From Bacteroidetes bacterium GWB2_32_14 (GTDB lineage Bacteria; Bacteroidota; Bacteroidia; Bacteroidales; UBA12077): DNA of 64,000 nucleotides. The notes below the pieces were generated by a model. That model was not told the DNA's origin and ran no database searches. It was given only the letters and a program-made list of their open reading frames with translations. The stretch is from contig MENK01000024.1 in assembly GCA_001768235.1 (NCBI GenBank), positions 1 to 64,000 of the forward strand. The letters are read 5' to 3'. The position numbers and the translations under genes are program-made. Shown piece after piece: positions 54,876 to 64,000 of this stretch. The number at the start of each line of letters is the position of its first letter. The first letter of the stretch is position 1.

Positions 54876-55754
54876 ATGACTCATAATTTATTAAAAGGAA
54901 AAAAAGGATTGATTTTCGGAGCATTAAACGATCAGTCTATTGCATGGAAAGTAGCTGAAAAAGCCTATGAAGAAGGAGCAGAAATAGTTTTAACAAATGC
55001 ACCTTTTGCAATGAGGCTTGGAAGTGTTGATGAGCTTGCTGAAAAGTGTAATACTATCGTTATTCCTGCCGATGCAACCAAAGTTGAAGATGTTGAAAAT
55101 TTAATCGTGAAAACAATGGAGTTTTTCGGGGGAAAATTCGATTTTATTTTACATTCAATAGGCATGTCGCCCAATGTTCGTAAAGGAATAACTTATGATA
55201 ATTTAAATTATGATTATTTTTTAAAAACACTTGATGTTTCTGCATTATCATTTCATAAAATGCTTCAGGTTTCAAGAAAACATGATGCACTGAATGATTG
55301 GGGATCTGTTGTTGCATTATCATACGTGGCAGCTCAAAGAACTTTGTACGGGTATAATGATATGGGTGATGCAAAAGCACTTTTAGAATCAATTGCACGA
55401 AGTTTTGGATACATTTACGGACGCGAAAAAAGAATCAGGATAAATACTATCTCCCAATCACCAACAGCTACAACGGCCGGACAGGGAATTATGGGTTTTG
55501 ATGGATTGGTCGATTTCTCGAACAGGGTTTCTCCTTTAGGAAATGCTGATGCCGAAGAATGTGCAAACTTTTGTGTGACTATGTTTTCTGATTTTACACG
55601 AAAAATTACAATGCAAAATATTTTCCACGACGGGGGGTTCTCAAGTATGGGTATGAGCAAAAGAGCAATGGATGTTTATAATAAGAATCTCGATGAATGT
55701 TGTGAAGATAAAGATAATGATGAGTTTAAAGATATTACTTATAAAATAAAATAA
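54876..55754 (+). CDS. fabI: Enoyl-[acyl-carrier-protein] reductase FabI
   Basis: A 292-residue NAD-dependent reductase of fatty-acid elongation. The nucleotide motif GALNDQSIAWKVA and the catalytic YGYNDMGDAKALLES (Tyr and Lys spaced six apart) identify FabI. The sequence is longer than E. coli FabI by about 30 residues, as in the Bacteroidota form. It is followed by a stem-loop between it and the convergent transporter. Confidence 0.93.
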   Translation: MTHNLLKGKKGLIFGALNDQSIAWKVAEKAYEEGAEIVLTNAPFAMRLGSVDELAEKCNTIVIPADATKVEDVENLIVKTMEFFGGKFDFILHSIGMSPNVRKGITYDNLNYDYFLKTLDVSALSFHKMLQVSRKHDALNDWGSVVALSYVAAQRTLYGYNDMGDAKALLESIARSFGYIYGREKRIRINTISQSPTATTAGQGIMGFDGLVDFSNRVSPLGNADAEECANFCVTMFSDFTRKITMQNIFHDGGFSSMGMSKRAMDVYNKNLDECCEDKDNDEFKDITYKIK

Positions 55755-55769
55755 TTCATTTAAAGAAGA

Positions 55770-55810
55770 ATGATAAGTCAGGAGTTGAGAATTAATTCCT
55801 GACTTATCAT
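55770..55810. terminator. Long stem-loop between fabI and the YfcC-like gene
   Basis: ATGATAAGTCAGGA (55770-55783) pairs perfectly with TCCTGACTTATCAT (55797-55810). No long T-run follows, so termination efficiency is uncertain, but its location between convergent genes fits a terminator. Confidence 0.6.
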
Positions 55811-55831
55811 TATAAATGAAAGCAAGAGCAA

Positions 55832-57433
55832 TTAAAATCCGTTAAGTTTCATGTAAATAGTTGGTATTAAAAGAATAAATGCTGCAACAATTAATATTAG
55901 CATTAATGGCAGGAACCAACGAAACCATTTGTTGTACGGAATTCTGGCAATACTTAATACTCCGACCATAACACCAGAAGTAGGCGTGATAAGGTTTGTA
56001 AAACCTCCTCCAAGCTGATAAATTGTTACCGTGGCTTGTCGGCTAATCCCTATAAGATCAGAGAATTGAGACATTAATGGAATGGTGAGTGCCGCTTTGG
56101 CTGATCCCGAGGCAATAATAAAATTTAAAAGGTTGTAAAAAATAAACATTATGGCAACCGACATTAACTTCCCGTAACCCTGCATTGAATCAGCAGCATA
56201 GAAAAGCAATGAATCAATTATTTTCCCCTGTTCAAGAATTACAACTATTCCACTTGCCAATCCAACTACCAGTGCAGCCGACATAATATCCTTGGCCCCT
56301 TCAATAAAAGATTTGGCAATCTGATTTGCACCCTGCCCAAACGAAACTCCTGATAAAAGCCCCATGACAAGAAATAAGGTTGCAATTTCTTTTATATACC
56401 ATCCATATCCCATTACGCCAATTATAAGGAATAATATAGTAAATATGAGGATGTTAACAATAAAAAGCTGAACGCTATGACGTAATGCCATGATTCCAAT
56501 TATTATCCAGATACCCGTGAGAATTGGAATTATTGGAGCAGAAATTGAACTATTTCCAATGGCTAAATGGGTTATGGGGTAATAAAATGAAAAGAGTAAA
56601 AAAACTATAGAAACAAAAATAAATACTAACCATGCTGGCCTTTCAGCTTTATTTCTTGTGCCATTGTTTTCTGCTTCACCCTTTTTTCTCCAGTATTCAT
56701 CAATCTCGTAAACAGGAGATAGTTTTGGATTTTTCTTTATTTTGTTTGCATACCAAAGTACATAACCAATACCTATAGTGTTAATCACCAACCAGATAAT
56801 AAATCGATACTCTATTCCGGAGAATAGTTGAATGCCAGATAGTCCCTGGGCTATTCCAATTGTAAATGGATTAAGAAGAGCACTTGCAAAACCTAATCCC
56901 GCGCCAAGAAAGCAAAGACAGATACCTACGATTGAATCGTATCCCATGCTAATAGCAAGGGGGACAAATATTACCACAAAGGCAATTGTCTCCTCGCTCA
57001 TGCCAATTACTGCCCCAAAAAAACTGAAGCATACCATAATTAATATAATTACAAGGTTATTCACCCCGATAAACTTTAAAATTTTGAAACGCTCAATCCG
57101 TTTAGTAAAGTTAAGGAAAGAATAAATGGCTACATCAAGGGCTTTACTTTCATTCATTAACCAGAATGCGCCACCAATCATTAAAATATAAAAAATAATG
57201 TCGTAAGTGCGTTGCATCCCCTTAAAAATAGATGTGAAAACCTGCCACGATTGAGGCTGATTATCAACCTGGTTAAATGATCCGGGTACAATTACTTCCC
57301 TGTCAATACCATTTATATTTTTAATTTCACGGGCAAATTCCCCTCCTGGTACAATCCAGGTAAGAATAGCGCTTAAAATAATAATTGAAAATATAATTAC
57401 ATAGGTGTGAGGAAATTGACGTTTCTTTTTCAT
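55832..57433 (-). CDS. YfcC/DcuC-like transporter
   Basis: A 533-residue membrane protein with about 12-13 helices and the YfcC pattern (PHTYVIIFSIIILSAILTWI, ALLNPFTIGIAQGLSGI, FIASGSAKAALTIPLM). These transporters carry organic anions or basic amino acids. It is divergent from hutI across about 200 bases, next to genes for histidine breakdown. Import of histidine or related amino acids is a reasonable inference but unproven. The closing LGGGFTNLITPTSG block is typical. Confidence 0.83.
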   Translation of the reverse strand: MKKKRQFPHTYVIIFSIIILSAILTWIVPGGEFAREIKNINGIDREVIVPGSFNQVDNQPQSWQVFTSIFKGMQRTYDIIFYILMIGGAFWLMNESKALDVAIYSFLNFTKRIERFKILKFIGVNNLVIILIMVCFSFFGAVIGMSEETIAFVVIFVPLAISMGYDSIVGICLCFLGAGLGFASALLNPFTIGIAQGLSGIQLFSGIEYRFIIWLVINTIGIGYVLWYANKIKKNPKLSPVYEIDEYWRKKGEAENNGTRNKAERPAWLVFIFVSIVFLLFSFYYPITHLAIGNSSISAPIIPILTGIWIIIGIMALRHSVQLFIVNILIFTILFLIIGVMGYGWYIKEIATLFLVMGLLSGVSFGQGANQIAKSFIEGAKDIMSAALVVGLASGIVVILEQGKIIDSLLFYAADSMQGYGKLMSVAIMFIFYNLLNFIIASGSAKAALTIPLMSQFSDLIGISRQATVTIYQLGGGFTNLITPTSGVMVGVLSIARIPYNKWFRWFLPLMLILIVAAFILLIPTIYMKLNGF

Positions 57434-57585
57434 AGCGATAATTTTTTCTTTGCTTATTATAAATAGGTATATCTAAAATTAATTTTACTGTTAGCTTTCA
57501 GTATATCATTAATGATTTATCATATAAAAAATCATTTGTTGATTCGTAAAAATAGAACATAAGTTGTACAACAGGAAATTTTTTA

Positions 57586-57614
57586 TTGATATACAATCGT
57601 TTTTTGTATTTTCG
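57586..57614 (+). promoter_or_regulatory. Promoter of hutI
   Basis: TTG (57586-57588), 18-base spacer, TATTTTCG (57607-57614, one mismatch to TAnnTTTG). The ATG at 57637 is 22 bases past the -7 box. An open frame starting at 57586 lies inside the promoter, which argues for the later start. Confidence 0.5.
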
Positions 57615-57636
57615 TAACATTAAAATTCTCTGGATT

Positions 57637-58878
57637 ATGGCATTACTGATTAAGAATATCAAATCTTTGATTAATACTGAAAACAAACCGGTTAAATGGG
57701 TTGCAGGAAGCGATATGCAAAAATTAAACACGATTGAAAATGCATATCTTCTAATCGAGAAAGATATAATAGTTGATTTTGGGAAGATGAGTAATTTAAA
57801 AATCAACGACTTTAATGGTAAAACGATTGATGCAACAGGAAAAATGGTTTTCCCTTCATTTTGCGATTCGCATACACACCTTGTATATGCTGGTAGTCGT
57901 GAAATTGAATATGGCGATAAAATAAGAGGATTATCGTACGAAGAAATTGCAAAACGTGGGGGAGGAATTTTAAACTCAGCTAAACTTCTGCATAATACAT
58001 CTGAAGAATCATTATATCAGCAGTCTTTACAACGAATCAATGAAATTATTGGTTTTGGAACCGGTGCCGTTGAAATAAAAAGTGGTTATGGACTTAATCT
58101 CGAAGATGAGCTTAAAATGCTCCGGGTAATAAAACGATTAAAAGAAACTACACCTGTAACCATAAGATCAACATTTTTGGGTGCTCATGCAGTTCCAGCC
58201 GAATATAAAGGAAAGCAGGGTGAGTATGTTGATTTAATCATTAACGAGATGATTCCTGTTATTGCATCAGAAGATTTAGCCGATTATATTGACGTTTTCT
58301 GCGATAAAGGATTTTTTACCGTTCAAGAAACAGAACGTATGTTGATGGCAGGTATTAAATATGGTATGCGCCCGAAGATTCATGCCAACGAACTTGATTT
58401 CTCAGGAGGTATTCAGGTTGGAGTTAAATACGAAGCCTTATCAGTAGATCATCTTGAATTTACAGGTGATGAAGAAATACAATCCCTTAAAAATTCTGAA
58501 ACAATGCCTACATTATTACCAGGAGCAGCTTTCTTCCTGGGAATGATTGATCCTCCGGTTCGGAAAATGATAAGTGCAGGCTTGCCTGTTGCCCTGGCTT
58601 CTGATTACAACCCGGGTTCTTCGCCATCAGGGAATATGAAATTCATTATGTCTTTAGGAACAATAAAGTTACGAATGTTGCCGGAAGAAGTAATTCATGC
58701 AACTACAATAAATGGTGCTTATGCTATGGGAATAAGTGATACACATGGAAGCATTGCAAAAGGTAAAATCGCGAATGTGTTTATTACCAAAGAAATCCCG
58801 ACTTACGATTACATGCCTTATGCATACACGAGCAATTTAATTGAAAAAGTGATATTAAATGGAAAAGTAATTATGTAA
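57637..58878 (+). CDS. hutI: Imidazolonepropionase
   Basis: About 413 residues from the start MALLIKNIKSL; the promoter position excludes the longer 430-residue frame. It is an amidohydrolase of histidine catabolism that opens the imidazolone ring. Metal-binding motifs are DSHTHLVYAGSR near residue 65, and HANELDFSGG and SVDHLEF further on. The start of the barrel and the ALASDYNPGSSP block with the metal Asp are intact. It forms a cluster with ftcD and a YfcC transporter; hutH and hutU are not in the window. Confidence 0.95.
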   Translation: MALLIKNIKSLINTENKPVKWVAGSDMQKLNTIENAYLLIEKDIIVDFGKMSNLKINDFNGKTIDATGKMVFPSFCDSHTHLVYAGSREIEYGDKIRGLSYEEIAKRGGGILNSAKLLHNTSEESLYQQSLQRINEIIGFGTGAVEIKSGYGLNLEDELKMLRVIKRLKETTPVTIRSTFLGAHAVPAEYKGKQGEYVDLIINEMIPVIASEDLADYIDVFCDKGFFTVQETERMLMAGIKYGMRPKIHANELDFSGGIQVGVKYEALSVDHLEFTGDEEIQSLKNSETMPTLLPGAAFFLGMIDPPVRKMISAGLPVALASDYNPGSSPSGNMKFIMSLGTIKLRMLPEEVIHATTINGAYAMGISDTHGSIAKGKIANVFITKEIPTYDYMPYAYTSNLIEKVILNGKVIM

Positions 58879-58937
58879 AAGAAGTGAACTGATTTTGAAA
58901 TAGTGATTAACGATTTAGGAATTTTGAAGTTGAAAAA

Positions 58938-59204
58938 ATGAATAGAATAGAGATAGTTGGAATAGTTGCTGGGGCATTATCTTGCACTACATTTTTACCT
59001 CAAGTAGTAAAAACATACAAATCGAAATCTACCAAAGATGTTTCGCTTGTTATGTTTATAATTGCAACTGTTAGTACTGCTTTATGGCTAATATATGGAA
59101 TACTTATCGACAGTTTTTCAGTTACATTCACCAATGTTATAGTATTTATCTCATCAGCAATAATGCTTTACCTAAAAATAAAGTACAGAAATCGCGAAAA
59201 CTAG
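58938..59204 (+). CDS. SemiSWEET-family sugar transporter
   Basis: An 88-residue protein with three membrane helices and the PQ-loop signature (TTFLPQVVKTYKSKSTKDVS). This is the SemiSWEET family, which forms homodimers that carry sugars. It lies between hutI and ftcD, though it has no obvious histidine-pathway role. The gene is short but the pattern is clear. An alternative PQ-loop substrate is possible. Confidence 0.85.
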   Translation: MNRIEIVGIVAGALSCTTFLPQVVKTYKSKSTKDVSLVMFIIATVSTALWLIYGILIDSFSVTFTNVIVFISSAIMLYLKIKYRNREN

Positions 59205-59343
59205 ATTTATTTAATAGAATGATAATAATTTATGGCAATAAAGTCGAAACAGCGCAGAAAAATGACATTAAATTCAAATCTTAAATTAAATATTGTTAAT
59301 CATTAATCATCAATAAGGATAAATAACTTTAAATATTAAACTA

Positions 59344-61035
59344 ATGATAGGAAAACAATTAATAGAGTGCGTTCCCAATTTCAGTGAAGGGAACGATATG
59401 AATATAATTAAGCAGATAACTAATGAGATTGAATCTGTTGAAGGTGTTAGCCTGCTTGATGTCGATCCGGGTAAAGCTACAAATCGTACAGTAGTTACAA
59501 TGGTAGGTTCTCCCGAACAGGTTATTGAAGCAGCTTTTCGGGCTGTAAAAAAGGCCCAGGAGCTAATTGATATGCGTGGACATAAAGGTGCTCACCCACG
59601 GTTTGGTGCTACAGATGTATGTCCACTGATTCCGGTTGCGGGAATAACCATGGAAGAAACAGTAGAGTATGCGCGAAAATTGGCAAAACGAATTGGTGAT
59701 GAATTAAACATACCTATATATTGTTATGAGAATGCAGCATTTTCTGAAGTTCGAAAAAATCTCGCCAATTGCAGGGCAGGAGAATATGAAGGCTTAAAAG
59801 ACAAGCTTTCAAAACCGGAATGGAAACCCGATTTTGGTCCTGCCGAATTTAATGCCAGGGCAGGAGCAACTGCAGTTGGTGCGCGTGACTTTTTAGTAGC
59901 CTATAATGTAAATTTAAATACAACATCTACGCGAAGGGCAAATTCAATAGCTTTTGATGTTCGCGAAAAAGGACGCCCCATGCGTGAAGGTGATCCTGTT
60001 ACAGGCAAACAGGTTGTTGATGAAAAAGGAAACAAAGTATGGATTCCCGGTACTCTTAAAACAGTAAAAGCCATTGGTTGGTATATTGACGAATATGGTA
60101 TTGCGCAAATATCGATGAACCTCACCAATATTAGCATAACACCCGTTCATATTGCCTTTGACGAAGTTTGTAAAAAAGCCCAGGAGCGCGGAGTAAGAGT
60201 TACTGGCTCGGAACTTGTCGGATTAATTCCTTTACAGGCAATGATAGATGCAGGGAAATACTTTCTGAAAAAACAAAAACGTTCGGTTGGAATACCTGAA
60301 AGTGAAATTATAAAAATTGCAGTGAAATCTCTGGGTTTAGACGATTTATACAAATTTAAACCCGAGGAAAAAATCATTGAATACAAGTTGGCTGCTGATC
60401 AAAAGAAAAAAAGGTTAGCAGATTTAACCATAACCGGGTTTGCAGACGAAACGGCTTCGGAATCTCCTGCCCCTGGTGGCGGCTCTATTTCTGCATATAT
60501 GGGAGCTCTTGGTGTGGCTTTAGGAACAATGGTGGCAAACCTTTCTTCACACAAGCGTGGTTGGGACGACCGTTGGGAGGAATTTTCAAACTGGGCGGAA
60601 AAAGGAATGAAATATCAAATGGAACTTATCCGATTAGTTGATGAGGATACCGATGCATTCAATAAAATAATGGATGCTTTCAGTTTGCCTAAGAAATCAG
60701 ACATTGAAAAAGATATTAGAAAAAAAGCTATTCAGGAAGCTACAAAAAATGCAATTCTTGTTCCGTTTAAAGTAATGGAAACAGCATATAAATCAATGGA
60801 AATTGTAAAAGCAATGGCCGAAACAGGTAACCCGAACTCAGTTTCCGATGCTGGTGTAGGAGCCTTAGCTTTACGCTCATGCGTTAAGGGAGCTTTCTTG
60901 AATGTAAAAATTAATGCTTCCGGTTTAGAAGATAAAGCCTTTGTTGATGATATCCTTAAAAAAGGAACTCATATTGAAACAGAAACAGAAAGACTGGAAA
61001 AAGAAATCTTGGAAATTGTAAGCTCTAAAATATAA
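59344..61035 (+). CDS. ftcD: Bifunctional glutamate formimidoyltransferase/formimidoyltetrahydrofolate cyclodeaminase
   Basis: A 563-residue two-domain enzyme. Residues 1 to about 330 are the formiminotransferase (LIECVPNFSEGNDM, GHKGAHPRFGATDVCPL, ITPVHIAFDEVC). Residues about 355-563 are the cyclodeaminase (ASESPAPGGGSISAYMGALG). Together they pass the formimino group of the histidine breakdown product to tetrahydrofolate and release ammonia. The fused form is common in Bacteroidota. It follows hutI and the SemiSWEET gene on the plus strand. Confidence 0.95.
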   Translation: MIGKQLIECVPNFSEGNDMNIIKQITNEIESVEGVSLLDVDPGKATNRTVVTMVGSPEQVIEAAFRAVKKAQELIDMRGHKGAHPRFGATDVCPLIPVAGITMEETVEYARKLAKRIGDELNIPIYCYENAAFSEVRKNLANCRAGEYEGLKDKLSKPEWKPDFGPAEFNARAGATAVGARDFLVAYNVNLNTTSTRRANSIAFDVREKGRPMREGDPVTGKQVVDEKGNKVWIPGTLKTVKAIGWYIDEYGIAQISMNLTNISITPVHIAFDEVCKKAQERGVRVTGSELVGLIPLQAMIDAGKYFLKKQKRSVGIPESEIIKIAVKSLGLDDLYKFKPEEKIIEYKLAADQKKKRLADLTITGFADETASESPAPGGGSISAYMGALGVALGTMVANLSSHKRGWDDRWEEFSNWAEKGMKYQMELIRLVDEDTDAFNKIMDAFSLPKKSDIEKDIRKKAIQEATKNAILVPFKVMETAYKSMEIVKAMAETGNPNSVSDAGVGALALRSCVKGAFLNVKINASGLEDKAFVDDILKKGTHIETETERLEKEILEIVSSKI

Positions 61036-61056
61036 TTACAATATGTTCTATTTGTA

Positions 61057-61085
61057 CTAAAGGGTTGAGTTTTTCAATCCTTTAG
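61057..61085 (+). terminator. Probable terminator after ftcD
   Basis: CTAAAGGGTTGA (61057-61068) pairs with TCAATCCTTTAG (61074-61085) with one G-T pair. It is followed by TATTTCTGTCTG, a T-rich but interrupted run. Confidence 0.65.
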
Positions 61086-61293
61086 TATTTCTGTCTGTAT
61101 GCATTATCAATTGTAAGTAACTATATATAATACTTTGATTTTTAAAAATATGATTTTATCAAGAATTATTCATTTTTAAAAAAATGTTAAAAAAAGTTAA
61201 ATACGAAATATTGTTTCTATTATATTTTTATTACATTAGCACGTTGAATAATTTTTATTTAATTAACTTTTTATGAACCTAAAATTTTTATCT

Positions 61294-64000
61294 ATGAAAA
61301 AACTAACAATTTTTCTTGCATTCTTGTTGTTTGTAGGGTTTACCGTACAGGCACAGATGCAGATTTCGGGAACGGTAACCGGCGCTGAAGACGGTTTATC
61401 AATCCCCGGAGTATCTGTAGTGGTAAAAGACAATCCCACTATTGGTACTACAACCGACATTGATGGAAAGTACAGTATTACCGTACCCAGCAGTGCTCAA
61501 GCATTAATATTTAGCTTTGTTGGTATGAAAGCACAAGAGGTTGCAATAAACAACCAATCTGTGATCAATGCTATTATGGAAGCTGAAGTTCTGGAAATGG
61601 ACGAAGTTGTTGTCACTGCTCTTGGTATTTCCAGAGAGAAAAAATCTCTTGGTTATGCTGTGCAGGATGTAAAGGGTGATGAGTTGGTTAAAGCTCGTGA
61701 AGCTAACGTTGTAAATTCATTGTCAGGTAAAGTTGCAGGGGTAAACATTACATCAAGTTCTGGTGGTATTGGTGCTTCTAGCAGGGTTGAATTAAGAGGT
61801 TCTTCTTCTTTAACCGGTAATAATCAACCATTATATGTTATTGATGGTATTCCAATTGATAACAGTAACTATTCTGGTGCTTCAAGTACTGGAGGTTTTG
61901 ATACTCCCAATGGTATTTCTGATATTAATGCTGATGATATCGAATCAGTTTCTGTGTTAAAAGGCCCTAATGCTGCTGCTCTTTATGGTGTTCGAGCTGC
62001 AAATGGGGTTATTGTTATAACAACAAAAACAGGAAAAGCTGGTAAAAACGAAATAGGAGTTTCTTTTAATTCTACAACTACATTCGAAAATCCATTAGTT
62101 ATTCCTTCATTCCAAAACTCTTATGGACAAGGTCCAAGTAAAGATAATTTTTATTGGGTTGATGGTATGAATGATGATGGTGGTGTTGACGAAAGCTGGG
62201 GCCCTCCATTAGATCAAGGTTTGGAATTTACACAATGGAATTCTTATACCGTTGATGGCGAACCATTACCATGGGTTTCTCAACCAGATAACGTGAAAGA
62301 TTTTTATGAAACAGGAGTTACTACTAATAATAACTTATCTTTTACAGGTGGAACAGAAAAATTAGGATACAGATTATCATTAGGATATAGTAATCAAACC
62401 GGTATTATACCAAATACGGATTTAAAAAAGTACAATGTTTCTGGTAATGCTAATTATAAATTTACTGATAAGTTTAAAGCAGGTTTTAACTTTACTTATA
62501 CAAAAACTCAAAGTGATAACCTTCCAACAGTTGGTTATACAAATGAAAATCCTATCCAGCAAACAATTTGGTCAGGAAGAAATGTTGATTTCCAAGCTTT
62601 AAAAGATTATAAAAATCTACCATTAGCTGCTGAAGGTACTGCTGCTGAAGGTACTCCAATTAACTGGAATACACAATTCCAAAATAACCCTTATTGGGTT
62701 CTTGACAATAACTTGAATAGTTTAAATAAAGACAGAATTATTGGTGCTGTTAATTTGTCTTACCAATTGACTGATTATTTAAGCATTTCGGGTAAAACTA
62801 GTCTTGATGATTATTCTCAGTTAACAACTGTTCGTAAAGCTATTGGTACAAACGAGTATCTTGAAGGATTTTATGGTGAATATTCAAGAAGATTTTTAGA
62901 ATCTAACTCAGAATTATTATTGTCATTGAATACAAGTATTACTGATGATTTAACATTCAGTTTCAACTTTGGTGGAAACACTATGTACAGACAATATTCA
63001 AGATTATCTGGTGAAGCTCCTCAATTGGAATTACCAAACTTATATACTCTTGCAAACGTTAAATCTGGTGTAACTGTATCATTGTCAAATTATTCAGAAG
63101 AAACAAAAATTAACAGTTTGTATGGTTTTGGACAAATCGCATTTAAAAATGCAATATTCTTAGATTTTTCAGGAAGAAATGACTGGGCAAGCGTATTGCC
63201 AGTTGATGGAAACTCATTTTTCTATCCTTCTGTAAACCTAAGTGCTGTATTAACAGATTTACTTCCTATTAAATCAACAACTTTAACTTTCTTAAAATTA
63301 CGTGGTGGTTGGTCAAAAGTAGGTAGTGTTGGTATCCTTACTCCATATATGTTGGAACAAACTTATTCCTTTAGAGCAGATCCATATGGAGATGTACCAT
63401 TAATGTACAATCCAGATGAATTAAGTAATCCTGAAATTAAACCGGAAGTAAAAACATCTATTGAAGCTGGTTTAGACTTAAGAATGTTTGATAACAGAAT
63501 CAGATTAGATGGAACTTATTATAACATGAAGAGTACTGACCTAATCGTTGGAGTTGAAATTTCAGCTGCATCTGGTTATATTTATGCTTTAAGAAACGTT
63601 GGTGAAATGACTAACAAAGGTTTTGAAATCATGTTAGGTACCACTCCAATTAAAACCAAAGATTTAACAGTTGATTTAGATTTTAACTTTTCTAAAAACA
63701 GAAACGAAGTTACTTCTTTAGGCGGTCTTGAAACTTTAATTCTTGGTGGTCAATGGAACGTTGATGTTATTGCTAAAGAAGGCGAAGCTTATGGTGCAAT
63801 ATTTGGCCCTGCCTACTTAAAAGACGAAGATGGTAATATCGTTCACGAAAATGGTTTACCGGTTATTGACAGCGAATACAAAATTTTAGGAAACTACCAG
63901 CCAGATTGGAGAGGTGGTGCTACATTAAGAATAGCTTACAAAGGTATTACTTTGAGCACTACAATTGATGCTAAAATGGGTGGAGATGTTTACAGTATGA
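61294..64000 (+). CDS. SusC/RagA-family TonB-linked outer-membrane protein, cut by the window end
   Basis: At least 902 residues, open to the end of the window, so the true length is not known. A start at 61273 would add seven residues. The signal peptide is MKKLTIFLAFLLFVGFTVQA. A CarboxypepD-reg-like domain follows (ISGTVTGAEDGLSIPGVSVV), then the TonB box region with DEVVVTALG, the plug (NSLSGKVAGVNITSSSGG, LRGSSSLTGNNQPLYVIDG, VLKGPNAAALYG) and the start of the beta-barrel. SusC proteins import glycans or peptides with a SusD lipoprotein, which would be expected just beyond the window. A 15-bp tandem duplication lies in the barrel region. Confidence 0.95.
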   Translation, partial: MKKLTIFLAFLLFVGFTVQAQMQISGTVTGAEDGLSIPGVSVVVKDNPTIGTTTDIDGKYSITVPSSAQALIFSFVGMKAQEVAINNQSVINAIMEAEVLEMDEVVVTALGISREKKSLGYAVQDVKGDELVKAREANVVNSLSGKVAGVNITSSSGGIGASSRVELRGSSSLTGNNQPLYVIDGIPIDNSNYSGASSTGGFDTPNGISDINADDIESVSVLKGPNAAALYGVRAANGVIVITTKTGKAGKNEIGVSFNSTTTFENPLVIPSFQNSYGQGPSKDNFYWVDGMNDDGGVDESWGPPLDQGLEFTQWNSYTVDGEPLPWVSQPDNVKDFYETGVTTNNNLSFTGGTEKLGYRLSLGYSNQTGIIPNTDLKKYNVSGNANYKFTDKFKAGFNFTYTKTQSDNLPTVGYTNENPIQQTIWSGRNVDFQALKDYKNLPLAAEGTAAEGTPINWNTQFQNNPYWVLDNNLNSLNKDRIIGAVNLSYQLTDYLSISGKTSLDDYSQLTTVRKAIGTNEYLEGFYGEYSRRFLESNSELLLSLNTSITDDLTFSFNFGGNTMYRQYSRLSGEAPQLELPNLYTLANVKSGVTVSLSNYSEETKINSLYGFGQIAFKNAIFLDFSGRNDWASVLPVDGNSFFYPSVNLSAVLTDLLPIKSTTLTFLKLRGGWSKVGSVGILTPYMLEQTYSFRADPYGDVPLMYNPDELSNPEIKPEVKTSIEAGLDLRMFDNRIRLDGTYYNMKSTDLIVGVEISAASGYIYALRNVGEMTNKGFEIMLGTTPIKTKDLTVDLDFNFSKNRNEVTSLGGLETLILGGQWNVDVIAKEGEAYGAIFGPAYLKDEDGNIVHENGLPVIDSEYKILGNYQPDWRGGATLRIAYKGITLSTTIDAKMGGDVYSM
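62626..62655 (+). repeat. 15-bp perfect tandem duplication in the SusC gene
   Basis: GCTGCTGAAGGTACT occurs twice in direct tandem (62626-62640 and 62641-62655), encoding AAEGT-AAEGT. It is in frame and lies in an extracellular-loop-like segment of the barrel. Confidence 0.8.

Noticed and set aside
1-64000. CRISPR array, tRNA or rRNA genes
   Set aside because: No regularly spaced direct repeats, cloverleaf-like sequences or rRNA segments were recognised on reading; a dedicated scan was not possible.

Overview
The window is AT-rich, gene-dense chromosomal DNA of a Bacteroidota bacterium, probably a strict or facultative anaerobe of the Bacteroidales/Marinilabiliales type. The signs are a 286-residue primary sigma factor, promoters resembling TTTG / TAnnTTTG with mostly weak Shine-Dalgarno sequences, the Bacteroidota-type omega subunit, the bamD-rpoZ-coaBC-porD-recN block, a SusC/RagA receptor, another outer-membrane TonB receptor and a complete Rnf complex. 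No rRNA, tRNA or CRISPR array was seen.

Layout. 0-4.3 kb (minus): a membrane protein, a ZIP metal transporter, a NapH/NapG-like polyferredoxin and a DUF362 protein. 4.3-8.4 kb (plus): a membrane protein, a serine hydrolase, a DAP-decarboxylase-like PLP enzyme and a DUF2892 protein. 8.4-13.3 kb (minus): a TonB receptor and Tex. 13.4-16.5 kb: a foreign-looking unit made of a structured intergenic repeat, an ABC-2 exporter pair and an XRE-HTH/pentapeptide-repeat fusion, translationally coupled and with strong Shine-Dalgarno sites. 16.6-17.5 kb: one gene (ART/DUF2441-like) bounded by integron-like recombination boxes. 17.5-24.4 kb (minus): a hybrid histidine kinase and the rseC-rnfBCDGEA operon. 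24.6-38.1 kb: envelope and housekeeping genes (DUF3108, radical SAM/SPASM, Gfo/Idh, S9 peptidase, dapF, HtrA protease, rpoD, uvrB, an EEP nuclease, a GAF histidine kinase). 38.2-40.3 kb: three consecutive small minus-strand units (lipoprotein, ParE-like toxin with antitoxin, TrpF). Each is bounded by inverted repeats in which the unit's start is complementary to its own end, as expected of integron gene cassettes. 40.3-46.7 kb: a decayed IS1182-type transposase tail and an operon resembling dndC-dndD-dndE followed by rhuM, in which DndE is fused to a HerA/FtsK-like ATPase. 47.3-55.8 kb: trxB, an alpha-oxoamine synthase, bamD-rpoZ-coaBC-porD-recN and fabI. 55.8-61.0 kb: histidine catabolism (hutI, ftcD) with a YfcC-type transporter and a SemiSWEET. 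61.3 kb to the end: a SusC/RagA receptor cut by the window edge.

How parts work together. Rnf couples ferredoxin oxidation to NAD reduction and ion pumping. HutI and FtcD carry histidine breakdown to glutamate and one-carbon folate. BamD, PorD and the SusC/TonB proteins serve the outer membrane. The most unusual content is the reduced DNA-phosphorothioation locus with a DndE-ATPase fusion, lying next to an integron-like cassette array without a visible integrase. All functional calls rest on reading motifs and family resemblance; no database search was run.
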